DNA of 5,523 bases from an uncultured Bacteroidales bacterium (GCA_945982095.1 CAMFRR010000073.1:1-5523); one strand, 5' to 3'. Counted from the first letter of the stretch, positions 1-5,523 are shown. The notes: generated by a model not told the origin, from the letters alone. Translations and numbers: made by a program.

Positions 1-20
1 CAGATGTGTATAAGAGACAG
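1..20 (+). other. Residual Nextera/Tn5 mosaic-end sequencing adapter (artefact)
   Basis: Bases 2-20 are identical to the 19-bp Tn5 mosaic end used in Nextera libraries. The preceding C at base 1 matches the Read 1 version of the adapter; the Read 2 version has a G there. This is library-preparation sequence left on the contig end, not genomic DNA. Genomic sequence should be taken to start at base 21. It also means the left boundary is a fragment end, so nothing can be said about what lies upstream in the genome. Confidence 0.95.
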
Positions 21-136
21 CAAAAATGTTACCTGAGCGGGAATAACACAATGCTGGCCAGTTTTTGCACATGTGATTAGGTGGGGATGTAAGGGTTGAA
101 GGCACTGCCGGCCTGGGCGATGTGCAGATTTCTCGA

Positions 137-179
137 CTTCGCTCGAAATGACAGAAGGAACGCTTCGCTCGAAATGACA
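137..179. repeat. Two direct copies of a 17-bp TCGAAATGACA-type intergenic repeat
   Basis: The 17-mer CTTCGCTCGAAATGACA occurs exactly at 137-153 and 163-179, a spacing of 26 bp. The first copy is preceded by ATTTCTCGA (129-137), giving an imperfect inverted repeat: ATTTC..GA on the left, then TCGAAAT on the right, around a CTTCGC centre. The 'TTTCTCGA...TCGAAATGAC' wording resembles dispersed intergenic palindromes that I know from Bacteroidota genomes. That these are members of such a dispersed family is inference, since the rest of the genome is not visible. Confidence 0.75.
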
Positions 180-186
180 ACAGCCC

Positions 187-258
187 TTGTCGCCCCGACC
201 CTGCCTTATCGCCCCGACCCTGCCTTGTCACCCCGACCAGCCCTTTGTCACCTGGCCC
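187..258. repeat. About four tandem copies of a 19-bp GTCRCCCCGACC repeat
   Basis: Copy 1 (187-205) and copy 2 (206-224) are 19 bp each and differ at one base (TTGTCGCCCC versus TTATCGCCCC). Copy 3 (225-242) reads TTGTCACCCCGACCAGCC. Copy 4 (245-258) is a degenerate TTGTCACCTGGCCC. The period is about 19-20 bp with progressive divergence to the right. The core GTCACCCCGACC resembles one arm of dispersed Bacteroidota intergenic palindromes, so this may be local amplification of a half-element. There are no unique spacers, so it is not a CRISPR array. Confidence 0.75.
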
Positions 259-266
259 GGTGCTTT

Positions 267-297
267 TTTGTATTCCCCGAATTTTTGATTAAATTTA
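267..297 (+). promoter_or_regulatory. Putative Bacteroidota-type promoter for the kinase gene
   Basis: A TTTG at 267-270 (within a run of Ts, 264-270) is followed after exactly 19 nt by TAAATTTA at 290-297. This matches the Bacteroidota primary-sigma consensus TTTG-N19-TAnnTTTG at all but the last base. Transcription would begin near 302-305, leaving a leader of roughly 27-30 nt before the ATG at 332. The leader has only a weak purine patch (GTGGAG, 315-320) and no strong Shine-Dalgarno, which is normal for this phylum. The assignment is by pattern only. Confidence 0.5.
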
Positions 298-331
298 TCA
301 ACCCACGTGGATAAGTGGAGTTGATATATTT

Positions 332-2065
332 ATGAAAACACTGACAGTCAAGAAGATAAATGTGGATGCTGAAACTCTTGCACCACAGGATCTTGCCTCG
401 CTTTTTGAAAAAGAAGGCATAGTTTACCATCCTATAGCCGAAGATCGTTGGAAATGTTCCGATGAAAATCCCCAGGTCTGCTTTGCGATAGCCCATACAG
501 GCTCCTGCATTCTTCTGAATTTCCGTCTTGAAGACACTGAAGTCAGGGCAGTGGAGACCCGGGACGATGGCCGTCTGTGGGAAGACTCCTGCTGCGAATT
601 CTTTGTATCCCCACAACAGAACGATTGCTATTACAACTTTGAATGCAATGCCATAGGACGTCTATTGCTGCATGGCGGAGTGAAGCCCGACAGACCTGGA
701 GCTCCGCAGGCCATACTGGACAGCGTAAGTCGCTGGAGTTCGCTTGGGACAGAGCCCTTTGAAAATAAGCAAGGCCCTGGCCTTTGGGAGCTATCAGAGA
801 TTATTCCGGCATCGGCCCTGTACCTGCACAATATTGAAAGCCTGGACGGGCTCAGCATGACCGCCAATTTCTATAAATGCGGCGACAAACTCACCAAACC
901 ACATTTCCTGAGCTGGAACCGCATAGAACTTGAGCAGCCAATGTTCCATTGCCCGGAGTTTTTCGGCTGCATATATTTTGAAAACACCCTGGACAGCAAA
1001 CTCAAAAGCATAGTCGATGCATTCGACATCAAAGGAACAGTAGCAGAAATCAAGCCTTTCGGAGGCGGCATAATCAACGATACCTACAAGGTAAGCACTG
1101 ATGCATCAGCATATGTACTGCAGCGTATAAACCACGCCATATTCAAAGACGTGGACCTCCTGCAGCATAACATAACATCAGTATGCAGACACATACGCAC
1201 CAAACTCGAAGCCTCAGGTACCACTGACGTAGACCGCAAGGTGCTTACCCCTGTATCACTTAAGGACTCCGACAAAACTTACCTCTGCAAGGACGGAGAA
1301 TATTGGCGCATGACAGTGCTTATTAAAGACTCCCACACCATAAATGTTGTCAATGAGGCCACTTCCTACGACACAGGCCGTTCCTTCGGAGAATTTGAGG
1401 CCATGCTCGCAGACATAGACGTGCAGCTGGGCGAAAGCATACCGGACTTCCATAACATGGAGTTGCGCTCGCGACAGCTCAAAGAGGCAGTTGAGGCTGA
1501 TGTCGTGCACAGATATGCAGAAGTTAAGGATCTTGTGGATTTCATTGCAGAATATGATGAGCAGATGTGCAAGGCCGAGTGCCTGTACCGCGAAGGCAAA
1601 CTCCCTAAGCGCATATGCCACTGCGACACCAAGGTCAACAACATTCTCTTCGATTCAGAAGGCAAGGTGCTGTGTGTCATTGATTTGGATACAGTGATGC
1701 CTTCATTCGTGTTCTCAGACTTCGGAGATTTCATGCGTACAGCCGGAAGTACACTGGATGAGAATGACCCAGCTTACGACAAGGTGGAAATCAGAATGGA
1801 CATATTCAAGGCCTTTACGCGCGGCTATCTGGAGACGGCCTCAGCCTTCCTCACTCCTTTAGAGAAGGAGAATCTGCCATACGCAGTGCTGCTTTTCCCA
1901 TATATGCAGGCAGTACGCTTCCTCACCGACTATCTCAACGGAGACACTTATTACAAGACATCCTATCCTGAGCACAACCTTGTACGTACGCGCAACCAGC
2001 TCGCCCTCTTCAAGAGCGCGCTTGCACATTTGGACCAGATGTCAGAATTCGTGAAATCTATCTGA
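332..2065 (+). CDS. CBM9-like domain fused to a NahK-like (APH superfamily) sugar kinase
   Basis: A 577-residue protein with two domains and no signal peptide or membrane segment, so probably cytoplasmic. Residues about 25-217 resemble a carbohydrate-binding family 9-like (DOMON-type) domain: DSCCEFF at 85-91, YYNFECN at 100-106 and a terminal FFGCIYFE. Residues about 230-577 resemble N-acetylhexosamine 1-kinase and related phosphotransferases: a glycine-rich KPFGGGIINDTY (241-252), YVLQRIN (261-267), the catalytic loop HCDTKVNN (H430, D432, N437; HxDxxxxN), and the metal-binding IDLDTVMP (D451, D453) followed by SDFGDFMR. All key kinase residues are present. By family, it should transfer ATP phosphate to a sugar, plausibly the anomeric position of GlcNAc/GalNAc, for salvage of host or dietary glycans; the substrate is inferred. 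NahK-type kinases are usually about 350-360 residues and stand alone, so the N-terminal module is an addition. The ATG at 332 follows the promoter candidate and opens the reading frame. The 3' end overlaps the convergent mutS2 by 8 bp. Confidence 0.88.
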   Translation: MKTLTVKKINVDAETLAPQDLASLFEKEGIVYHPIAEDRWKCSDENPQVCFAIAHTGSCILLNFRLEDTEVRAVETRDDGRLWEDSCCEFFVSPQQNDCYYNFECNAIGRLLLHGGVKPDRPGAPQAILDSVSRWSSLGTEPFENKQGPGLWELSEIIPASALYLHNIESLDGLSMTANFYKCGDKLTKPHFLSWNRIELEQPMFHCPEFFGCIYFENTLDSKLKSIVDAFDIKGTVAEIKPFGGGIINDTYKVSTDASAYVLQRINHAIFKDVDLLQHNITSVCRHIRTKLEASGTTDVDRKVLTPVSLKDSDKTYLCKDGEYWRMTVLIKDSHTINVVNEATSYDTGRSFGEFEAMLADIDVQLGESIPDFHNMELRSRQLKEAVEADVVHRYAEVKDLVDFIAEYDEQMCKAECLYREGKLPKRICHCDTKVNNILFDSEGKVLCVIDLDTVMPSFVFSDFGDFMRTAGSTLDENDPAYDKVEIRMDIFKAFTRGYLETASAFLTPLEKENLPYAVLLFPYMQAVRFLTDYLNGDTYYKTSYPEHNLVRTRNQLALFKSALAHLDQMSEFVKSI

Positions 2066-4589
2066 AAGTCACCACTGTAACGCCGGTGCCGCCGAGCTGT
2101 ATGTGCTCGTCGGCAACGCTGGCTATTCCCGGTATGCTGCGCAGGTATTTCTGTACCTCCACACGCAGTACGCCTGTGCCCTTGCCATGTATGATGCGTA
2201 CTGAAGGAACGCCCAGCATTATGGCATCATCAATATAGTGCATAAGTTCATCAATGGCGTCATTCAGACGTGCTCCGCGTATGTCCAGCTCGGTCTTGAA
2301 ATTGAGCTTGCGTTCGCGTATGGAATCGTCCTGTATGACGCTGTGGGCCGGTTTCGCCATATCCTTGACTGCGGATTTATACTCGTTTGAAGTAATGCGC
2401 TCCACCTTTGCCATTGCCACCTTGGTGCTGAGATTGCCCACCACCACAATCAGGTTCTTGCCGCTGACCTTGACCACCTCGCCTACCATGCCGTTGTCTT
2501 TGATGCGAACCTTCTCTCCAACCACGGGAGCTGCACTCCTGAACGCTTCCTCGCGCTCCTTTTCCTGCTGTGCTGCAATGGCTTCCTGTCTTGCTGCAGC
2601 ATTGGCTCGCTGCTGTTTGCGCTGCTCGTTACGCTCCTTGCGCGCATTCAGCTGCTGAAGCTTGCGTTCCAGGTACTCATCCTGCTGCTTCTTGGCTGCA
2701 GTAAGCGAGCCGAGGAATTCCTGCAGGCCCTTTCGCGCTTCATTGGTCTCTTCTTTTGAGGCCTGAGACTCTTTGATTGTGCGTATGGTCTTCTCAACCT
2801 CTTTATTCGCATCCTGAACTATTGCGCGGGCCTCTTCCTGAGCCTCTTCTATTATCTTTTTCTTAAGGCTCTTTATATCCGTCAGCTCCTTGTGGTATTT
2901 GTCCGTGATTGTTTCCAGTGTTTTGTCGGCCTTATGCACACGCTCAAGTTTTTCATCCAAAGCCTTGCGGCTGCGGGCAATCTTGCGCAGGCCTCTTTCC
3001 ATGTCCACAATCTGTTCACCTGCCCTTTCCTCCGCATCTTTCACCACAGCTTCGGGCAGACCCATCTTCCTTGCCATCTCAAAAGCAAAAGAATTGCCGG
3101 GAAGGCCTATCTCCAGCTTGAACAGCGGCTGTATTTTCTGGGCATCGAAGGCCATAGCGCCGTTGATTACTGCCGAGTCGGGCTTAGAGGCGTACATTTT
3201 CAGATTGGTGTAATGGGTGTTGATTACACCGTAAGCCCCGCTTTTCTCCAGTGCAGCCAGCACGGCCTCGGCAATGGCTCCGCCAGCAGCAGGCTCTGTA
3301 CCCGAGCCGAACTCGTCTATAAGCACCAGTGTATCACCGTCAGCGGCCGCCAGCATATCCCTCATGTTGGCAAGGAAGGAGCTGTAGGTACTGAGGTCGT
3401 TGTCCAGATTCTGGTCGTCGCCAATATTCACCATTATCTTGTTGAACACCCTCATCTCCGAACTTTCGGACGTAGGGATGAGCATGCCCCATTGGAACAT
3501 ATACTGAAGCAGACCCATGGTTTTTAGGCATACGGACTTGCCGCCGGCGTTAGGGCCAGAGATCAGCAATATGCGCTTTTGGGCGTTCAGGGAAATGGTC
3601 AAAGGCACTATTTCCTTGCCCTCGCGACGCAGGCTCTTTTCCAGCAGAGGGTGTCTGGCTTTGCGCAGATTCACCATTCCGTCCTCTGCGAATACAGGCA
3701 TTCCCGCCATCATGTCCAGACCCACGTTGGCCTTAGCAAGTATGAAGTCTATATGGCCCATGAAGTGGCACGCATCAATCAACTCCTGAATGTAAGGACG
3801 TACAAACTCGCTGAAATTGAATAATATACGCACTATTTCACGCTGCTGTGCAAATTCCAGCTCCTTGATTTCGTTGGTGAGTTCCACCACCTCAGCCGGC
3901 TCGATGAAGGCAGTCTTGCCCGAAGCCGACTCGTCATATATGAAACCTTGAATCTGTCGTTTAGAGGCGGCAGGGACAGGAATCAGCATCCTTCCGTCCC
4001 TCACAGCTACTGAAATATCCTTGTCCACGATTCCGGCCTCACGTGCACGTGCGAGTACGGCTGCCGCGCGACGGCTCACGGCAGCCTCTTTTGCAGCCGT
4101 TTCCTTCCTTATCCTATACAGCTCTTCCGATGCGCTGTCCTTGATGTTGCCGTATCGGTCCAAGATGCTGTCAATCTTGGAAGCTATCGCCGGGAATGAG
4201 GCTATGGGCGAAGCCAGCTTCTTGAGATTGGGATATATTCCGCTCTGCAGGCCATTGAAGAAATTGACCACCTTTCCCAGAGTTTCGAGCATGGTCCTGA
4301 ATTTCCGCAGGGAAACAATGTCCATGCTGGAGTTGGGGCTTTGGAGAGGCAGTATGAAATCCAGCGCATCTATATAACCTCCGGTGGGGAAGTTATCCTC
4401 GAACATAAGTATCATGCGCATCTCATCCACCAGCAAAAGCCTGTTCCTAATCTGGTGCGGGTCGGTGGAAATCTCTTCTTCGGCCGCCAGGTTGGCGGCA
4501 TAACTGCTCTGACAGTGGTCACATACGCTTTTTCTGACCCTGTCGAATCCTATCTTCTGTTCTAACGTAATGTATTTGTTATCAGCCAT
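2058..4589 (-). CDS. mutS2: MutS2 family ATPase with C-terminal Smr domain
   Basis: An 843-residue MutS2. By family it is a cytosolic dimeric ATPase; its described roles are suppression of homologous recombination through branched DNA and, in Bacillus subtilis, rescue of collided ribosomes. Which applies here is not shown by the sequence. Order of parts: helical core/clamp region (about 1-310); ATPase with Walker A GPNAGGKS (345-352), a signature-like STYSSF (400-405), Walker B LVLIDEFGSGTEP (421-433; D425, E426) and H-loop NTHY (457-460, H459); long charged coiled coil (about 510-685); KOW-like segment (about 689-732); Smr domain (about 765-843) with LDIRG (768-772) and HGKGTGVLR (801-809). 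All ATPase motifs look intact. It is longer than B. subtilis MutS2 (785), mostly in the coiled coil. The ATG at 4587-4589 overlaps the cdaA stop (ATGGCTGA), suggesting translational coupling. The TAG stop lies inside the convergent kinase gene. Confidence 0.95.
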   Translation of the reverse strand: MADNKYITLEQKIGFDRVRKSVCDHCQSSYAANLAAEEEISTDPHQIRNRLLLVDEMRMILMFEDNFPTGGYIDALDFILPLQSPNSSMDIVSLRKFRTMLETLGKVVNFFNGLQSGIYPNLKKLASPIASFPAIASKIDSILDRYGNIKDSASEELYRIRKETAAKEAAVSRRAAAVLARAREAGIVDKDISVAVRDGRMLIPVPAASKRQIQGFIYDESASGKTAFIEPAEVVELTNEIKELEFAQQREIVRILFNFSEFVRPYIQELIDACHFMGHIDFILAKANVGLDMMAGMPVFAEDGMVNLRKARHPLLEKSLRREGKEIVPLTISLNAQKRILLISGPNAGGKSVCLKTMGLLQYMFQWGMLIPTSESSEMRVFNKIMVNIGDDQNLDNDLSTYSSFLANMRDMLAAADGDTLVLIDEFGSGTEPAAGGAIAEAVLAALEKSGAYGVINTHYTNLKMYASKPDSAVINGAMAFDAQKIQPLFKLEIGLPGNSFAFEMARKMGLPEAVVKDAEERAGEQIVDMERGLRKIARSRKALDEKLERVHKADKTLETITDKYHKELTDIKSLKKKIIEEAQEEARAIVQDANKEVEKTIRTIKESQASKEETNEARKGLQEFLGSLTAAKKQQDEYLERKLQQLNARKERNEQRKQQRANAAARQEAIAAQQEKEREEAFRSAAPVVGEKVRIKDNGMVGEVVKVSGKNLIVVVGNLSTKVAMAKVERITSNEYKSAVKDMAKPAHSVIQDDSIRERKLNFKTELDIRGARLNDAIDELMHYIDDAIMLGVPSVRIIHGKGTGVLRVEVQKYLRSIPGIASVADEHIQLGGTGVTVVTFR
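2088..2114 (+). other. Strong GC-rich stem-loop 22 nt past the kinase stop
   Basis: GCCGCCGAGC (2088-2097) pairs with GCTCGTCGGC (2105-2114) at 9 of 10 positions around a 7-nt loop. It begins 22 nt after the kinase TGA (2063-2065), inside the mutS2 3' coding region, at the codons for the conserved end of the Smr domain. No T-run follows, so it is not a classical intrinsic terminator. It could block 3' exonucleases or pause polymerase on the kinase transcript, or be a by-product of coding constraint on mutS2. Confidence 0.4.
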
Positions 4590-5355
4590 TCTGCAGCATC
4601 AGCTTCAAATCGTTAATCGACTCGATGCGCGTGACTTTTCCAGCTTCTGCGACCGAAATCCTTCCTGTTTCCTCGCTCACCACTATGACCATGGCGTCTG
4701 TAATTTCAGACAGACCTACAGCCGCCTTGTGTCTCATTCCGAAATGGGCAGGCACGTTCTGTTCGGTGATTGGCAGAGTGCATCGGGCTGCCACGACCCT
4801 GTCTCCTGACAGTATCACGGCCCCGTCATGCAGGGGAGAGTTTTTGAAGAACAGGTTCATTAGCAGGCGTTTGCTGATGACGGCATCTATGGCGTCACCT
4901 GTCTCGACATAATACTTGAGAGGATTGTCCCTCTGTATTACAATCAATGCTCCGCACTTGTCTGCCCCCATCTCCTGGCAGGCCTTGCATATCTCGTTTA
5001 TGGAAGCGCTGCTTTCTGTACGGCGCTGGCGTTTGAAAAGCTTTGCAAGGAATTTGGATTTTTTCTCGGCGTTCTTGTAGCTGTTTCCGAAGCTGGAAAG
5101 GAAGCGTCGGATTTCAGGCTGGAATATCACAATCAGCGCAATCAGGCCCACATCCATTACCGTTCCGAGCAGAGCGGAGGTAAGTTCCATATTGAGCGCG
5201 GATGAAACTATACGCAGGGCATAAAGCAGCATGATTGAAAGAAAAATGCTCATTGCCTGAGAACCCTTCAGCAGCCTTACAACATAGAATATGATTAGGG
5301 AAACGAGCAGGATGTCCAGCACGTCCACGAAACCTATGTTTATGAAATCCAGCAT
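4582..5355 (-). CDS. cdaA: Membrane-associated diadenylate cyclase CdaA (c-di-AMP synthase)
   Basis: Makes cyclic di-AMP from two ATP at the membrane. c-di-AMP governs potassium/osmolyte balance and cell-wall homeostasis where it has been studied. With the start at 5355 the protein has 257 residues, the normal size for the CdaA/DacA (TIGR00159) family. Three hydrophobic segments (about 12-28, 34-50, 62-78) precede FQPEIRR (78-84), a charged linker and the DAC domain (about 110-245), with PLHDGAVI (D177-G178-A179) and VSEETG (227-231). The usual RHR motif reads RHK here (R208-H209-K210). An ATG at 5380-5382 would add nine residues (266 total). I prefer 5355 because the family normally begins just before the first membrane helix, and the promoter-like site at 5397-5404 would give almost no leader for the upstream ATG. 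The stop overlaps the mutS2 start by 8 bp. No YbbR/CdaR regulator gene is adjacent. Confidence 0.93.
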   Translation of the reverse strand: MLDFINIGFVDVLDILLVSLIIFYVVRLLKGSQAMSIFLSIMLLYALRIVSSALNMELTSALLGTVMDVGLIALIVIFQPEIRRFLSSFGNSYKNAEKKSKFLAKLFKRQRRTESSASINEICKACQEMGADKCGALIVIQRDNPLKYYVETGDAIDAVISKRLLMNLFFKNSPLHDGAVILSGDRVVAARCTLPITEQNVPAHFGMRHKAAVGLSEITDAMVIVVSEETGRISVAEAGKVTRIESINDLKLMLQNG

Positions 5356-5396
5356 AACGCAAAAACAAACGGGGCGCATCATCCCGTTCCAATCTG

Positions 5397-5404
5397 CAAA
5401 GATA
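5397..5404 (-). promoter_or_regulatory. Putative Bacteroidota -7 promoter element for cdaA-mutS2
   Basis: The minus strand reads TATCTTTG at 5404-5397, a full match to the Bacteroidota -7 consensus TAnnTTTG. It lies in the short gap between the upstream gene's stop (5424-5426) and cdaA. No clear TTTG -33 element is seen at the expected 19-21 nt upstream. Initiation would fall near 5390, giving a leader of about 35 nt to the ATG at 5355 but only about 8 nt to the one at 5382. Supported by pattern and position only. Confidence 0.45.
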
Positions 5405-5423
5405 GTAAAAAACCCGAAAGCCG

Positions 5424-5523
5424 CTACCTGTATTTTTCAAACTGCGGCATTGCGAGATTGGACATGAAGTCCCTGAATCTGCGGTCATCCTTAGGACAGA
5501 TGAGCAGCACCTGCTCCGTATCC
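5424..5523 (-). CDS. 3' end of an unconfirmed gene, possibly mannose-1-phosphate guanylyltransferase
   Basis: The minus strand is open from the right edge to a TAG at 5424-5426, giving the last 32 codons of a protein cut off by the window. The peptide begins DTEQVLLICPKDD and ends MPQFEKYR. A hydrophobic strand (VLLI) followed by charged helix-like sequence looks like genuine protein. From memory, the DTEQVLLICPKD stretch resembles the 'VLLICKK' C-terminal tail of Bacteroidota mannose-1-phosphate guanylyltransferases, which make GDP-mannose for glycan synthesis. This identification is tentative, since only the tail is visible. Its stop lies 68 nt upstream of the preferred cdaA start, on the same strand, so readthrough into cdaA-mutS2 is possible. 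Confidence 0.55.
   Translation of the reverse strand, partial: DTEQVLLICPKDDRRFRDFMSNLAMPQFEKYR

Larger units (their letters stand above)
21..331. other. Non-coding upstream region with repeats and promoter
   Basis: About 310 bases between the adapter and the kinase start codon. I find no convincing gene here. One plus-strand frame is open from 21 to a TAG at 78-80 (19 codons), which is too short to distinguish from chance. A 72-codon ATG-started frame at 96-314 runs straight through the direct repeats and has low-complexity composition typical of translated repeats. The stretch holds two short-repeat clusters and a promoter-like site, each listed separately. Confidence 0.6.

Noticed and set aside
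21..80. Open plus-strand frame of 19 codons from the adapter to TAG at 78-80, possibly a gene 3' end.
   Set aside because: A stop-free run this short is common by chance, the peptide is not recognisable, and it starts at an adapter junction.
187..258. Possible CRISPR array.
   Set aside because: The units are directly adjacent 19-mers with no unique spacers and diverge steadily. No cas gene is present.
96..314. 72-codon ATG frame on the plus strand.
   Set aside because: It is translated through both repeat clusters and the promoter-like site. Its repetitive RFLDFARND-like wording is typical of spurious frames over intergenic repeats.
325..332. TATATTTA just before the kinase ATG as a -7 promoter element.
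   Set aside because: It runs into the start codon, which would put transcription start inside the coding region. The site at 290-297 has correct spacing and a matching TTTG upstream.
248..616. 122-codon minus-strand frame covering the kinase 5' region.
   Set aside because: It overlaps the promoter and the well-supported CBM9-like coding sequence and shows no recognisable domain.
2006..2024. CTCTTCAAGAG and AGCGCGCT small palindromes as a terminator for mutS2.
   Set aside because: The stems are 3-5 bp, lie inside kinase coding sequence, and are not followed by a U-run on the minus strand.
2892..3527. 211-codon plus-strand frame antisense to mutS2.
   Set aside because: It lies wholly within the mutS2 ATPase/coiled-coil coding region. 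The composition (Cys/His/Leu-rich) is that of a shadow frame, and no family is recognisable.
5114..5488. 124-codon minus-strand frame across the cdaA start and the upstream gene end.
   Set aside because: It is out of frame with both the cdaA membrane helices and the truncated upstream gene, and is rich in Arg/Cys as expected of a shadow.

Overview
The window looks like chromosomal DNA of a member of the Bacteroidota, probably order Bacteroidales. The protein family set fits this: a Bacteroidota-style MutS2, a CdaA diadenylate cyclase and a NahK-like sugar kinase. So do two sites resembling the Bacteroidota promoter (TTTG, about 19 nt, TAnnTTTG), the absence of obvious Shine-Dalgarno sites, and short intergenic repeats of the 'TCGAAATGACA / GTCACCCCGACC' kind. 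I cannot name the genus. The first 20 bases are not biological: they match the Nextera (Tn5 mosaic-end) sequencing adapter, so the left edge is an untrimmed contig or read end.

Layout. Positions 21-331 hold no convincing gene. They contain two families of short direct repeats (137-179 and 187-258) followed by a good promoter candidate (267-297). Positions 332-2065 (+) encode a 577-residue fusion of an N-terminal CBM9-like domain and a C-terminal phosphotransferase of the N-acetylhexosamine 1-kinase (NahK) / aminoglycoside phosphotransferase superfamily, with intact catalytic motifs. It converges with, and overlaps by 8 bp, the 3' end of mutS2 (2058-4589, -). This 843-residue MutS2 has core, ATPase, coiled-coil, KOW-like and Smr regions. 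Upstream of mutS2, and also overlapping it by 8 bp (ATGGCTGA), is cdaA (- strand, ending at 4582), a membrane-anchored c-di-AMP synthase. At the right edge is the last 32 codons of another minus-strand gene (stop at 5424-5426), perhaps a mannose-1-phosphate guanylyltransferase.

How the genes work together. The minus-strand genes form a probable cdaA-mutS2 transcription unit with overlapping stop and start, likely driven by a TATCTTTG element at 5397-5404. It joins c-di-AMP signalling (envelope and osmotic homeostasis) to a ribosome-collision or DNA-structure ATPase. The plus-strand kinase is a separate unit, probably for salvage of amino sugars or related hexoses. Its transcript must run into the antisense of mutS2, because there is no intergenic space for a terminator.

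I do not see a defence island, CRISPR array, RNA gene, integrase or IS element. The least ordinary items are the CBM9-like/sugar-kinase fusion, the R-to-K change in the usual RHR motif of the cyclase, and the tail-to-tail overlap with a strong hairpin just downstream of the kinase stop.
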